Origin: Pseudomonadales bacterium
Lineage (GTDB): Bacteria > Pseudomonadota > Gammaproteobacteria > Pseudomonadales > Pseudohongiellaceae
Direction: 5' to 3'
DNA: 51,082 nt
Assembly: GCA_028281635.1 (NCBI GenBank)
Contig: JANQJM010000235.1
Location: forward strand, 1-51,082
Shown: positions 24,925-33,039 of the stretch, piece by piece
Layout of the letters: each line of letters begins with the position of its first letter
How positions within the stretch are numbered: position 1 is the first letter of the stretch
Translations under genes and position numbers: made by a program
Notes under the pieces: model-generated
Told to the model about the DNA's origin: nothing
The model's database searches: none
Seen by the model: the letters and a program-made list of their open reading frames with translations, nothing else

Positions 24925-25505
24925 TCTTCTGTTCCGAGTAGTTGTCTAAGCTTTCCCATTCCCAGGCGCAGTCTGGATTTCAATGTCCCCAGGGGGATAT
25001 TGAGAGCCGCTGCCGCCTCTTCATGGGTGCGGTCATAAATATAAATTTGTTCCACCACCGCTCGCTGCGCAGCGGGCAACTGGTCGTAATAGCGTTCGAT
25101 CTTCTCCACTTCAGCTTCGAGACTGCCTTGCTCCTCATGCACAAACTGACTATCCAGTTCTCCTTCAGGAGGCCAGATATCATCTGCACTCACAGTTGAG
25201 GGCTGACGCTTCATCTTACGCAGAATGTCGAAACAACGGTTTCGAGTTAGCGTGAAAATCCAGCTCTGAGCAGATCCTCGATCCAGATCATAGAGCGGCG
25301 CCTTCTGCCACACCGTCAGCATCGCCTCCTGCACCAGATCATTGGCTAATTGCTCGTTGCGCGTCAGCTTCACGCCCATGGCGTAGATTCTCGACGCGAA
25401 ACGACCAAACAGCAGGTTAAAGGCTGCTGTGTCCTGGTGATTACCTACGGCAATCAATAATGACTCGTCGCTGTCCTGATCTACAGCACTTGCCGCATCT
25501 GCCAT
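24921..25505 (-). CDS. rpoE: ECF RNA polymerase sigma factor (ECF11/RpoE-ChrR type)
   Basis: A group IV sigma factor with region 2 (FNLLFGRFASRIYAMGVKLT, RGSAQSWIFTLTRNRCFDIL) and region 4 (LPAAQRAVVEQIYIYDRTHE, EEAAAALNIPLGTLKSRLRL). It partners with the ChrR protein directly downstream. The frame can start as far back as 25595, but the promoter found here places transcription start near 25590. So I use the Met at residue 31 of the long frame; Met codons at 25565 and 25550 are other options. It is expected to activate its own operon and the divergent lipid operon. Confidence 0.85.
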   Translation of the reverse strand: MADAASAVDQDSDESLLIAVGNHQDTAAFNLLFGRFASRIYAMGVKLTRNEQLANDLVQEAMLTVWQKAPLYDLDRGSAQSWIFTLTRNRCFDILRKMKRQPSTVSADDIWPPEGELDSQFVHEEQGSLEAEVEKIERYYDQLPAAQRAVVEQIYIYDRTHEEAAAALNIPLGTLKSRLRLGMGKLRQLLGTEE

Positions 25506-25596
25506 CTTGCTAGTCCGTGCGGGGGTGTTGTCCTTTGCGACCGACGCCATTTGAAAGCTGCCCATAGTAGGAGCCAAAGTGGTCATACCAGCCAAA

Positions 25597-25622
25597 TACG
25601 CAGGCTATAGAGTGGTGGATCA
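25597..25622 (-). promoter_or_regulatory. ECF11-type promoter of rpoE-chrR
   Basis: Read on the minus strand: TGATCC (25622-25617), a 16-bp spacer, then CGTA (25600-25597). Same boxes and spacing as the facing plus-strand promoter. Indicates autoregulation of the sigma factor. Confidence 0.75.
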
Positions 25623-25646
25623 CTGAGGCCACGAGTTTTGTGAAAG

Positions 25647-25672
25647 TGATCCAAACACTAGCAGATGCCGTA
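25647..25672 (+). promoter_or_regulatory. ECF11-type promoter of the lipid operon
   Basis: TGATCC at 25647-25652, a 16-bp spacer, then CGTA at 25669-25672. It lies 37 nt before the ATG at 25709 and drives the plus-strand operon. Divergent twin of the 25597-25622 promoter. Confidence 0.75.
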
Positions 25673-25708
25673 GTTCTGGGAAACCTCCCCAGGCCCAATT
25701 TTGACAGC

Positions 25709-26179
25709 ATGACACCGACGCCCGAACTCAAAACAGCCCCAGAATTGACCAGTGCGGAATATCTGGCACAGCGTGTGAAAGAGGCTTATCAGACCTTAGC
25801 CAACGACAAGATGGCTGATGTCGAGTCTCTTTACACCAACGACGTGTATTTTGAGGATCCTTCCCACGCAGTCCAGGGGAAAGTGGCACTGATAGGCTAT
25901 TTCGGCAAGATGTTCAGAAACATCGAACGCTGCTCATTCAAGTTCCACTCTACCATCACCGATGGCAGCAATGTCTGTCTGACCTGGACGATGTTTCTAA
26001 ATCACCCGAAGCTCCGTGGTGGCGATACTGTTCGGGTTGAAGGAGCCAGCTATCTGAAAACCCGCAATGGCAAGATTTACTACCATCGAGATTACTTCGA
26101 CATGGGGGCGATGCTCTACGAGCACTTGCCGTTATTAGGACGAATCATCCTCAAGCTCAAACAGCGTTTGGGGCAATGA
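25709..26179 (+). CDS. SnoaL/NTF2-like protein, first gene of the ECF11 lipid operon
   Basis: About 156 residues of NTF2/SnoaL-like fold (a cone-shaped alpha+beta barrel), with a KEAYQTLANDKMADVESLYT start, VYFEDPSHAVQGK and RNIERCSFKFHSTI. The ATG at 25709 is preferred because the promoter's -10 box is at 25669-25672; a longer frame back to 25640 would start upstream of transcription. Its ATGA stop/start overlap with the short-chain dehydrogenase gene ties them together. Genes of this kind recur beside rpoE-chrR, but their activity is not known to me. Confidence 0.7.
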   Translation: MTPTPELKTAPELTSAEYLAQRVKEAYQTLANDKMADVESLYTNDVYFEDPSHAVQGKVALIGYFGKMFRNIERCSFKFHSTITDGSNVCLTWTMFLNHPKLRGGDTVRVEGASYLKTRNGKIYYHRDYFDMGAMLYEHLPLLGRIILKLKQRLGQ

Positions 26180-26898
26180 GGATTCTCATCACTGGTACCA
26201 CCTCCGGTATCGGTCAACAACTCGCAACCGACTATCTCAGTGAAGGTCACACGGTGTATTGCTGCGGCCGCAATCTTGCCGCATTGACGAATCTAAGCAA
26301 TCGATTCCCCGCACTGGCCAAGAACCTCAATTTCGACATCCAGGATTTGGAAGACTGCCGCAGAGCTCTTAGCGAGCTACCTGAACTGGACCTGGTGATT
26401 CTCAATGCGGGTACTTGCGAATATATCGATGCCAGACAATTCGATGCGGCAAGTTTCGAACGGGTTGTTCGTATCAATCTGATTGGCATGGCGAACTGCC
26501 TGGAGTTTCTGATTCCAAAGATTACCGAAGGTGGGTTCTTGTCATTAATGGGAAGCAGTTCCAGTTACGTGCCCCTGCCGCGTGCGGAAGCCTATGGCGC
26601 CTCCAAAGCGGCGACAGAGTATCTCGCCAAAACCCTTAGTATTTCTCTAAAGCAGCAAGCCATAAAAGTGAGTTACATCGCACCGGGATTTGTGGAGACG
26701 CCACTCACAGATCTCAACGACTTCCCCATGCCCATGCGCGTAGGTGTCGAGTATGCCTCTGACCACATTCGCCGGGGCATCGCAAAAGGCAAATCCGAAA
26801 TTCATTTTCCCAAGCTGTTCACTGGCCTGCTCAAGGCACTGAGTCTCCTCCCCTTCGCACTGCAGAAGCGATTGTTGGCGAAAACCCTAACAAACTAG
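26176..26898 (+). CDS. Short-chain dehydrogenase/reductase
   Basis: A 240-residue classical SDR with the nucleotide-binding TGTTSGIG (about 7-14), the NAG strand (VILNAGTCEY), the catalytic Ser (LMGSSSSYV) and the active-site YGASK (Tyr/Lys). It would reduce or oxidise a small lipid-linked or free carbonyl with NAD(P)H in the cytoplasm. It overlaps the SnoaL-like gene by 4 nt (ATGA) and is followed after 37 nt by the flavin oxidoreductase, so it is in the ECF11-controlled operon. The substrate is not determined. Confidence 0.85.
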   Translation: MRILITGTTSGIGQQLATDYLSEGHTVYCCGRNLAALTNLSNRFPALAKNLNFDIQDLEDCRRALSELPELDLVILNAGTCEYIDARQFDAASFERVVRINLIGMANCLEFLIPKITEGGFLSLMGSSSSYVPLPRAEAYGASKAATEYLAKTLSISLKQQAIKVSYIAPGFVETPLTDLNDFPMPMRVGVEYASDHIRRGIAKGKSEIHFPKLFTGLLKALSLLPFALQKRLLAKTLTN

Positions 26899-26935
26899 AC
26901 TGTAAGCCTCGGGTCAAATCGCGGATAAGAAGAAT

Positions 26936-28192
26936 ATGTCAGCACAACGTATCGCCATCATTGGTAGCGGCATATCGGGTTTAACTACTGCTTATCTTCT
27001 TTCGCGTCAGCACCAGGTGACCGTCTTCGAAGCTAATGACTACATTGGTGGCCATACCCATACCGTACCGGTAGAACTGGAAACCGAGTCTTTGGAAATC
27101 GACACGGGTTTTATCGTATGCAACAACCGTAACTACCCCAACTTTCTCAAGTTTATGGATCAACTTGATGTGAAGTTGCAGAAAACTGAAATGAGTTTCA
27201 GTGTCCGCAATGACGATCTGAATCTTGAATACAATGGGCACAATCTGAACACCTTGTTCGCTCAGCGCAGAAACTTTCTGCGGCCCGGCTTTTACCGATT
27301 GGTTTCTGACATTCTGCGTTTTAACAAGGCAAGCAAGGCAGCCCTGGAGTCAGACAGCGGTGGGCAGCAGACTCTGCTGCAATTTATAGAGTCCCATGGC
27401 TTCGGGCTGAATTTTAGAGATAACTACCTATTGCCCATGGTGGCAGCTATCTGGTCCTGTTCTCTGGACCAGGCTGGCCAGTTTCCATTGGCTTTCTTTC
27501 TGCGTTTTTTCCAGCACCACGGTTTGCTGGATATCAAGAACCGGCCACAGTGGTATGTGCTGCAAGGCGGTTCCCATGCCTATATCAAACCGATGACAGA
27601 ATCTTTCGCCGAGCAAATTCGACTGCAAAGCGAAGTCACGGCTGTGCGTCGCAGCGATGAAGCAATCGAGATACAGGTAAATGGTGGCACTGAAACCTAT
27701 GACCAGGTCGTGTTTGCCTGCCATAGTGATCAGGCACTGCAGCTACTGCAAGACCCGAGTGAACAAGAATCTGAGATATTGAGTGCCCTGGGTTATCAGG
27801 CAAACGATGTCATTCTGCATACCGATAGCTCGCTGATGCCATCAAGGCCCCTGGCCTGGGCTAGCTGGAATTTTATTGCCGGCGACGTCGCCAACGACGA
27901 GCCCCCTCTTGTCACCTATTGCATGAACATACTGCAAGGGCTAAAGACAAAAACTCCGCTACTGGTGTCTTTAAATGCACGCCATCGCATCAACCCCGAC
28001 AGCATCCTGCAAGAGTTCAACTATTCTCATCCCATCTATTCCCTGGCTTCAAACGCCGCACAGCAGCGCAGACAGGAGATTTGTGGCGCGCATCGCACGC
28101 ATTTCTGTGGTGCCTATTGGTACAACGGATTTCATGAAGATGGAGTGCGCAGCGCATTGGATGTGGCAGAAAGATTTGGGGAGGCGCTGTAG
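26936..28192 (+). CDS. FAD-dependent amine-oxidase-like oxidoreductase
   Basis: A 418-residue flavoprotein with the dinucleotide motif IAIIGSGISGLTTAYLLS (about 6-23) followed by GGHTHTV. The C-terminal FAD-contacting region contains CGAYWYNGFHEDG. Related proteins always appear with DUF1365 and a CFA-synthase-like methyltransferase; in Rhodobacter the corresponding proteins are implicated in fatty acid desaturation and furan fatty acid formation, so a role in oxidising a methylated acyl chain is likely by analogy. Its TAG stop shares a base with the next gene's GTG start. Confidence 0.8.
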   Translation: MSAQRIAIIGSGISGLTTAYLLSRQHQVTVFEANDYIGGHTHTVPVELETESLEIDTGFIVCNNRNYPNFLKFMDQLDVKLQKTEMSFSVRNDDLNLEYNGHNLNTLFAQRRNFLRPGFYRLVSDILRFNKASKAALESDSGGQQTLLQFIESHGFGLNFRDNYLLPMVAAIWSCSLDQAGQFPLAFFLRFFQHHGLLDIKNRPQWYVLQGGSHAYIKPMTESFAEQIRLQSEVTAVRRSDEAIEIQVNGGTETYDQVVFACHSDQALQLLQDPSEQESEILSALGYQANDVILHTDSSLMPSRPLAWASWNFIAGDVANDEPPLVTYCMNILQGLKTKTPLLVSLNARHRINPDSILQEFNYSHPIYSLASNAAQQRRQEICGAHRTHFCGAYWYNGFHEDGVRSALDVAERFGEAL

Positions 28193-29007
28193 TGACAAAA
28201 CAGACTCCACGTATTCTGGAAAGTGCTATTTATGCAGGCGAAGTCAGGCATCGCCGATTCAGCCCGACTCAACATGAGTTCAAGTATCCCCTATTCATGT
28301 TCCTGCTCAAGGCAAGCGAAGTTTCAACGGTTCTCTCTCGCTTCTGGCAACTCGGCACCTCCAGAACCAGCTTCGCTCGCTTCAGACGGTCCGACTATAT
28401 CGGCCATGATTCAGAGTCAGTGGAGACCAGTGTCGTCAAAAAAATTGCCAAATTGAGCGGAAAACCTGAACAAGAAGTCGAAGGGGATGTATTCATGCTG
28501 GTTCACCTTCGCTACTTCGGGTTCTATTTTAGTCCGCTTAACGTCTACTACCTTCGCCGCAACGGCGAATTCCAGTACATGTTGGCAGAAGTTAGCAATA
28601 CCCCCTGGAATGAACGTCACTACTATCTGCAAGATTTGCAGGATGTCACGGAACAGGACAAACAATTTCACGTCTCTCCCTTCAACCCGATGAGTCAGAA
28701 GTATCGCTGGAAGATACTGCCCCCTGATGCAATCCATGGCAATTGTTCGATTCACCTCCAATGTCACGACCTCAAAGAGCAGGATCAGCCGAAAGTTTTT
28801 GATGCAACTATGCAGCTCAAACGCACCGAGTTAAACCAAGCACAATTAAGAAGCGTATTGCTAAAAACACCGATACAGACCCTCAGCGTTGTCATCGGGA
28901 TTTATTGGCAAGCCTTGAAGCTTTTCATCAAAGGCACGCCGCTCTACAAACATCCGCGCAAGTTGGAAAAGGAAATAGTCGAGAAGTCTGGAGAAAACAC
29001 TGCATGA
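28192..29007 (+). CDS. DUF1365 family protein
   Basis: A 271-residue protein of the DUF1365 family, starting at a GTG that overlaps the previous stop (TAGTG). Visible signatures are IYAGEVRHRRFSPTQHEFKY, MLVHLRYFGFYFSPLNVYYL (with the conserved FxPLNVYY core), EVSNTPWNERHYY and KFHVSPFNPM-like HVSPFNP. The function of the family is not settled; it is nearly always coupled to a CFA-type methyltransferase and the flavin oxidoreductase. It ends with an ATGA overlap with the next gene. Confidence 0.85.
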   Translation: MTKQTPRILESAIYAGEVRHRRFSPTQHEFKYPLFMFLLKASEVSTVLSRFWQLGTSRTSFARFRRSDYIGHDSESVETSVVKKIAKLSGKPEQEVEGDVFMLVHLRYFGFYFSPLNVYYLRRNGEFQYMLAEVSNTPWNERHYYLQDLQDVTEQDKQFHVSPFNPMSQKYRWKILPPDAIHGNCSIHLQCHDLKEQDQPKVFDATMQLKRTELNQAQLRSVLLKTPIQTLSVVIGIYWQALKLFIKGTPLYKHPRKLEKEIVEKSGENTA

Positions 29008-30260
29008 ATCAAAAAGATCTAAGCTTAGGTGGCGAACAACTAGCTGAGTATGTGGACTCAACTCCGAAATCTGTTGAGTTCTTACGCCGAATATTGATTC
29101 AGGTCTTGGCACACGCCAGTGAAGGACACTTTCTTCTCAGAGAGAATGGCAGAATTATCGCTGAAGTTGGTTCCAAAACAGACGAGTTGCAGGCTGAAGT
29201 TAACATACTGGACACGCGGGTTTATGCCCGGGCTTTGATTGGCGGCAATACTGCTGCGGGTGAAGCCTTTGTTGAGGGATGGTGGACCACTCCGGACATC
29301 ACCAGCGTGACGCGTTTCTTTGCCCGGAACCTTGCCATGATGGACTACTGGGGTAGCCGCTTTGGTTGGATGCTCAAACCTTTTTCCATTGTGCGTTTGC
29401 TGCGTAGGACAAATTCCAAAAATCAGGCGAAACGGAACATTCTGGCTCACTATGATCTCGGCAACGACCTCTATGAAACGTTTCTCGATGAACGCATGCA
29501 GTATTCATCCGCTATTTACAATAACCCGCGGGAAAACCTGGCTGATGCACAAACAAACAAGCTTGCTCGACTCTGTGAATTACTGCAGCTAACCGAAGAC
29601 GATCACTTACTGGAAGTGGGAACGGGTTGGGGCGGATTAGCAATATTCGCGGCTGAACATTTTGGTTGTCGCGTAACCACAACCACCATCTCTGATGAAC
29701 AACTCAGCTTCGCCAAAGCGAAGGTTGCAAAAGCTGGGCTAGCTGACAAAGTGGAAGTACTGGACAAAGACTATCGCTTATTGCAAGGGAAGTACGACAA
29801 GATCGTTTCTGTCGAGATGATTGAGGCGGTTGGCCGGAAATTCTTACCTGGATTCTTTGAGAAACTGAACTCGTTGTTGAAGCCAGGTGGCCTGCTCATG
29901 TTACAGGCGATTACTATCGCCGATCAGCGGTTCAAAGAATATAGCCGCACCGAAGACTTCATTCAGAAACATGTCTTCCCGGGAGGATTTCTACCGTCTC
30001 TTGCTCTCATGCACGACATCCTGGCTTCTCGTACCGACATGGTTGTACGCGATGTCCTGGATATTGGACTCGACTACGCCCAAACCCTGGCGCACTGGCG
30101 AGAGCGCTTCGTCGAGAACATGCCTCAACTCAAGCAACAGGGTTACGATGACAAATTTTGTAACCTGTGGATGTACTACCTTGGTTATTGCGAAGGTGGT
30201 TTCCGTGAGCGACGCATCAGTGCTGTGCAGTTGCTAACCAGCAAGGCTCCTCACCACTAA
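29004..30260 (+). CDS. cfa: Cyclopropane-fatty-acyl-phospholipid synthase family methyltransferase
   Basis: A 418-residue SAM-dependent enzyme of the CFA synthase family acting on unsaturated phospholipid acyl chains. The SAM motif EVGTGWGGLAIFAAEHFGCR is clear, preceded by AHYDLGNDLYETFLDERMQY and followed by YCEGGFRERRISAVQ. The ATG at 29004 overlaps the DUF1365 stop; the longer frame to 28905 is shadow sequence. In the RpoE-ChrR context this family can be a methyltransferase for furan or other modified fatty acids instead of a true cyclopropane synthase; sequence alone does not decide. Confidence 0.85.
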   Translation: MNQKDLSLGGEQLAEYVDSTPKSVEFLRRILIQVLAHASEGHFLLRENGRIIAEVGSKTDELQAEVNILDTRVYARALIGGNTAAGEAFVEGWWTTPDITSVTRFFARNLAMMDYWGSRFGWMLKPFSIVRLLRRTNSKNQAKRNILAHYDLGNDLYETFLDERMQYSSAIYNNPRENLADAQTNKLARLCELLQLTEDDHLLEVGTGWGGLAIFAAEHFGCRVTTTTISDEQLSFAKAKVAKAGLADKVEVLDKDYRLLQGKYDKIVSVEMIEAVGRKFLPGFFEKLNSLLKPGGLLMLQAITIADQRFKEYSRTEDFIQKHVFPGGFLPSLALMHDILASRTDMVVRDVLDIGLDYAQTLAHWRERFVENMPQLKQQGYDDKFCNLWMYYLGYCEGGFRERRISAVQLLTSKAPHH

Positions 30261-30287
30261 CAGAATTTATCGCCAGGCTCGAAGATA

Positions 30288-30806
30288 ATGCAGTGGATCT
30301 TATCAAAACCATTCAACCTCATCGCCTTTAACCTGATGTGGCTGGGCTGTGTCGTCGGCAGAGAGCAGTGGTTTGCTTTAGTTGCTCCAATTGTAATCGC
30401 CTATGCGGCCTTATTGCTTTCGCAAAAGGACATCAAAGCTTCTCAAATACTGGTACCCATCGGCATTGGGATTTGTATAGACAGTACCCTCACGTTGCTG
30501 GGTGTGTTTCAGTTTGAGCAAGAGTCACTAATTGCTCCTCTGTGGCTGATGATCCTATGGATTGCCTTTTCAACAGCGCTGGTAAAATCGTTGGCGATAT
30601 TCGGTCGCAACAAATTCATTGCTGCGGGTCTGGGCGCTATTGCCTTCCCTCTGAATTATTCTGTTGGCGAACGTTTAGGAGCGGTAACTTTTGCCGAGGG
30701 TTACCTCACCGCGGTCATCGCTCTTAGTGTGATTTGGGCTATGTGTCTGCCGCTACTGTACTACATAGCCGAAGGCTCTTTGGAGAGACAACATGCGACG
30801 ACTTAA
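30288..30806 (+). CDS. DUF2878 family membrane protein
   Basis: A 172-residue integral-membrane protein with about five hydrophobic helices, starting 27 nt after the CFA-family gene. It matches the DUF2878 pattern seen beside CFA-type genes: small, Trp-rich, with FNLMWLGCVVGRE at the start and LGVFQF and PLNYSVGERLGAV later. No catalytic motif. Membrane anchoring of the lipid-modifying complex is one possible role, but that is inference. Overlaps the next gene by 14 nt. Confidence 0.75.
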   Translation: MQWILSKPFNLIAFNLMWLGCVVGREQWFALVAPIVIAYAALLLSQKDIKASQILVPIGIGICIDSTLTLLGVFQFEQESLIAPLWLMILWIAFSTALVKSLAIFGRNKFIAAGLGAIAFPLNYSVGERLGAVTFAEGYLTAVIALSVIWAMCLPLLYYIAEGSLERQHATT

Positions 30807-31293
30807 TGTTTTCTTGCTGTCCTTGTTATTTACCACAACGCTTGCGGCCAGTCCCACGCAAAACCTGAATCCTGTCGGCAGCGCCACTCTAAAGGTTTTG
30901 TTCTGGACGATCTACGATAGCTATCTGTATACGCCCAACGGAATTTATGACGGGGTAGAGCCTGGCCTGGCGCTTCAGATTAACTATCGCAGAAACATAT
31001 CGCGCTCGGATTTGATCGACCGCACTCGCGGCGAATGGCAAAAGCTCGATCTCTATCAGACTGGCTGCGAAGAGTGGCTCGGTGCGCTGGAAGCCATGTG
31101 GCCCAATTTAAAGCGTGGCGATGAATTGATATTGCAGGTCGATAAAGACCTGAACAGCAACTTCTTCTTCAATGGTGAATTGATTGGATCGATTGAGGAC
31201 AGCAGGTTCACGGAAAGTTTTCTGGCAATCTGGTTATCAGAAAACAGCAGCTACCCACGTCTGCGCAACCAGCTAGTGGGACTGAGCGGCTAA
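30793..31293 (+). CDS. Chalcone-isomerase-like exported protein
   Basis: A 166-residue protein with a signal peptide (about 1-19, TLAAS) and a chalcone-isomerase-like fold: VGSATLKVLFWTIYDSYLYT, LALQINYRRNISRSDLIDRT, LKRGDELILQVDKD, FFNGELIGSIED and FLAIWLSEN. Bacterial members of this fold are often lipid- or haem-binding rather than flavonoid enzymes. As the last gene of the ECF11 operon, it may bind or transport modified lipids in the periplasm. Overlaps the DUF2878 gene by 14 nt. Confidence 0.75.
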   Translation: MRRLNVFLLSLLFTTTLAASPTQNLNPVGSATLKVLFWTIYDSYLYTPNGIYDGVEPGLALQINYRRNISRSDLIDRTRGEWQKLDLYQTGCEEWLGALEAMWPNLKRGDELILQVDKDLNSNFFFNGELIGSIEDSRFTESFLAIWLSENSSYPRLRNQLVGLSG

Positions 31294-31316
31294 TTCTGCT
31301 CAACCACTATAGATGC

Positions 31317-32393
31317 CTAGGCAAGAAGACCCAGCTGCAGAGATTTCCCAAACCGGGAATCATAGGAGAAAGGAAAGTCGCAAGATTCCCAGGTTGCTAC
31401 GGCAAGGTCTTCCAGACTTTCCTGACAATCTCCCTTGACCCAATTGGCTATCTGCGCGGGCACGTCCGGATAAGAGATAGGCTCGTGGCAGGGTAGTTGT
31501 AACCACTTCTCCAGCATCTTCTGATCAAGTGATTCAATAATTGTGCCGCGATTCAGCGCCTGTAACGCCAAGGCATTACAAAGTTGTTCGTATTGACCGC
31601 TGAGTGGCTTGATGAGGATTTTCTTGCCGAGCGCGAGACATTCGCTGGAGAGTTCAAATCCAGCGTTGCTGATGACACCAAAACAGTCAAGCAAGTCTTT
31701 GTGAAATTCAGTGTGAGACAGCGGCTTAACCAAAATGTGTCCCGATTGTCGTTCTTCCGGGACTTTGGCGTAGATCAGAAACTTGAATTGATCGAAGGGC
31801 TTCACAAACTCAACGATATCGTCGATCTCCTCGAAGCCCATATAGACAAGGATCTTGTCGCCCACCATTTCACCAGCCTGCATGGGCTCGATCAATGGTG
31901 GCAAGATAGGCTGATCGAAATGGTACCAGTGCAAGCCCATGTTGATGGCAGTGGGAGCAAATCCCTTCAGGATTAGTTGCGATCCAAGGTAGCCGCGAAC
32001 CTTAGGCACAGCATAGTCGAAGGCTCGTTGATGACTGATGCCAACCGACCGCGTACCTTGCAACTTTGCCGCCCAGGCTGTTAGTGGTTCAAAATCAGAA
32101 ATTACCAGGTCGTACTCTCGAGTGTTTAGTTGACGCACATCGCGGATGAACTCGAAAACATTATTCCTGGTCGCCGTCTGCCAGTGCTGAAGCTTGCCTC
32201 GATTAACAATAAGCGAGAGACCCCGGTAACAACTGTAGTCACCAAACATCTCCATATTGAAGTAGTCTTCTCTGGCGCGACCAGTGAGGACGAAATCCAT
32301 TTCGATCCCCGCCGCATCCAAAGCAGGTACTAGCGCACGCGCTCGAGCAAGGTGACCGTTGCCGGTGCCCTGTATTCCATAGAGTACTTTCAT
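31317..32393 (-). CDS. Glycosyltransferase of the MJ1255-like family
   Basis: A 358-residue GT-B-like protein with the start MKVLYGIQGTGNGHLARARAL typical of UDP-sugar-dependent transferases with a GxGNGH loop. Later blocks are FVKPFDQFKFLIYAK, GVISNAGFELSSECLALGKK and LIKPLSGQYEQLCNALALQ, matching the donor-site domain of the family. It lies 2 nt after a PAP2-family phosphatase gene on the same strand, so the pair may act on a lipid-linked sugar or undecaprenyl-phosphate-type substrate. Substrate unknown. Confidence 0.8.
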   Translation of the reverse strand: MKVLYGIQGTGNGHLARARALVPALDAAGIEMDFVLTGRAREDYFNMEMFGDYSCYRGLSLIVNRGKLQHWQTATRNNVFEFIRDVRQLNTREYDLVISDFEPLTAWAAKLQGTRSVGISHQRAFDYAVPKVRGYLGSQLILKGFAPTAINMGLHWYHFDQPILPPLIEPMQAGEMVGDKILVYMGFEEIDDIVEFVKPFDQFKFLIYAKVPEERQSGHILVKPLSHTEFHKDLLDCFGVISNAGFELSSECLALGKKILIKPLSGQYEQLCNALALQALNRGTIIESLDQKMLEKWLQLPCHEPISYPDVPAQIANWVKGDCQESLEDLAVATWESCDFPFSYDSRFGKSLQLGLLA

Positions 32394-32395
32394 AT

Positions 32396-32968
32396 TTACA
32401 AGATCAAATTCAAGGCGATAAGAAACGAGCTGCTTCCAAGTAGCGCGCCAGCCAGGATGTCGCTTGGATAATGAACGCCTAACACAACTCGTGACGTCCC
32501 TATCATAACTGCCCAGAGGTAGGCGATCGAAGCGAATTCGGCGTAAAAATAGGCAATCAGACTTGCCATCAGAAAGGCCGCCGCGGTGTGGCCAGATGGC
32601 ATGGAGAATTTGTCACTGGGCTGTATCGCAGACTGGCAATTTTGCAGCTGCACAAAAGGCCGGTCTCGCTTGATAAGAGACTTCAGCAAAATGAAGCACG
32701 GAAGTTCGATGACAAAAGCCATCAAACCCACTTTAATGAATTCCAAATAAGCGACAGGTGTCCCAAGACAGACCAGAAGCGCAATCACTGCATAGAGATA
32801 ACCGTCTCCACTATGAGAAATAAGACGGTTTGCTTTTATGAGAGGGTGGTTGCGCTGTAGCTTATTCAGCCAGAGATAGGTGCTAACGTCGAGATTAATT
32901 AGCCCACTGATCACATCGAGTTCCCAGGTGGTTACCGATCTGAGCAGATTAATGGGGCTATGTGTCAC
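32396..32968 (-). CDS. PAP2-family membrane phosphatase
   Basis: A 190-residue PAP2 (type 2 phosphatidic acid phosphatase) membrane protein. The three phosphatase motifs are intact: KSLIKRDRP, PSGHTAAAF and SRVVLGVHYPSD, in the right order and spacing. Five to six helices are visible. It may dephosphorylate a lipid phosphate such as undecaprenyl pyrophosphate or phosphatidate. The following glycosyltransferase starts 2 nt downstream, suggesting a shared pathway. Confidence 0.85.
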   Translation of the reverse strand: MTHSPINLLRSVTTWELDVISGLINLDVSTYLWLNKLQRNHPLIKANRLISHSGDGYLYAVIALLVCLGTPVAYLEFIKVGLMAFVIELPCFILLKSLIKRDRPFVQLQNCQSAIQPSDKFSMPSGHTAAAFLMASLIAYFYAEFASIAYLWAVMIGTSRVVLGVHYPSDILAGALLGSSSFLIALNLIL

Positions 32969-33009
32969 TTTATTTAAATATTCGTGAACTTTTTTTTACA
33001 ATCAATCTC

Positions 33010-33037
33010 AAAAAGCGCCATAAAATTGACGCTTTTT
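33010..33037 (-). terminator. Intrinsic terminator of the DapA-like gene
   Basis: An 8-bp stem, AAAAAGCG with CGCTTTTT, just after the stop at 33040, ending in a T-run on the minus strand. Confidence 0.7.
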
Positions 33038-33039
33038 AC

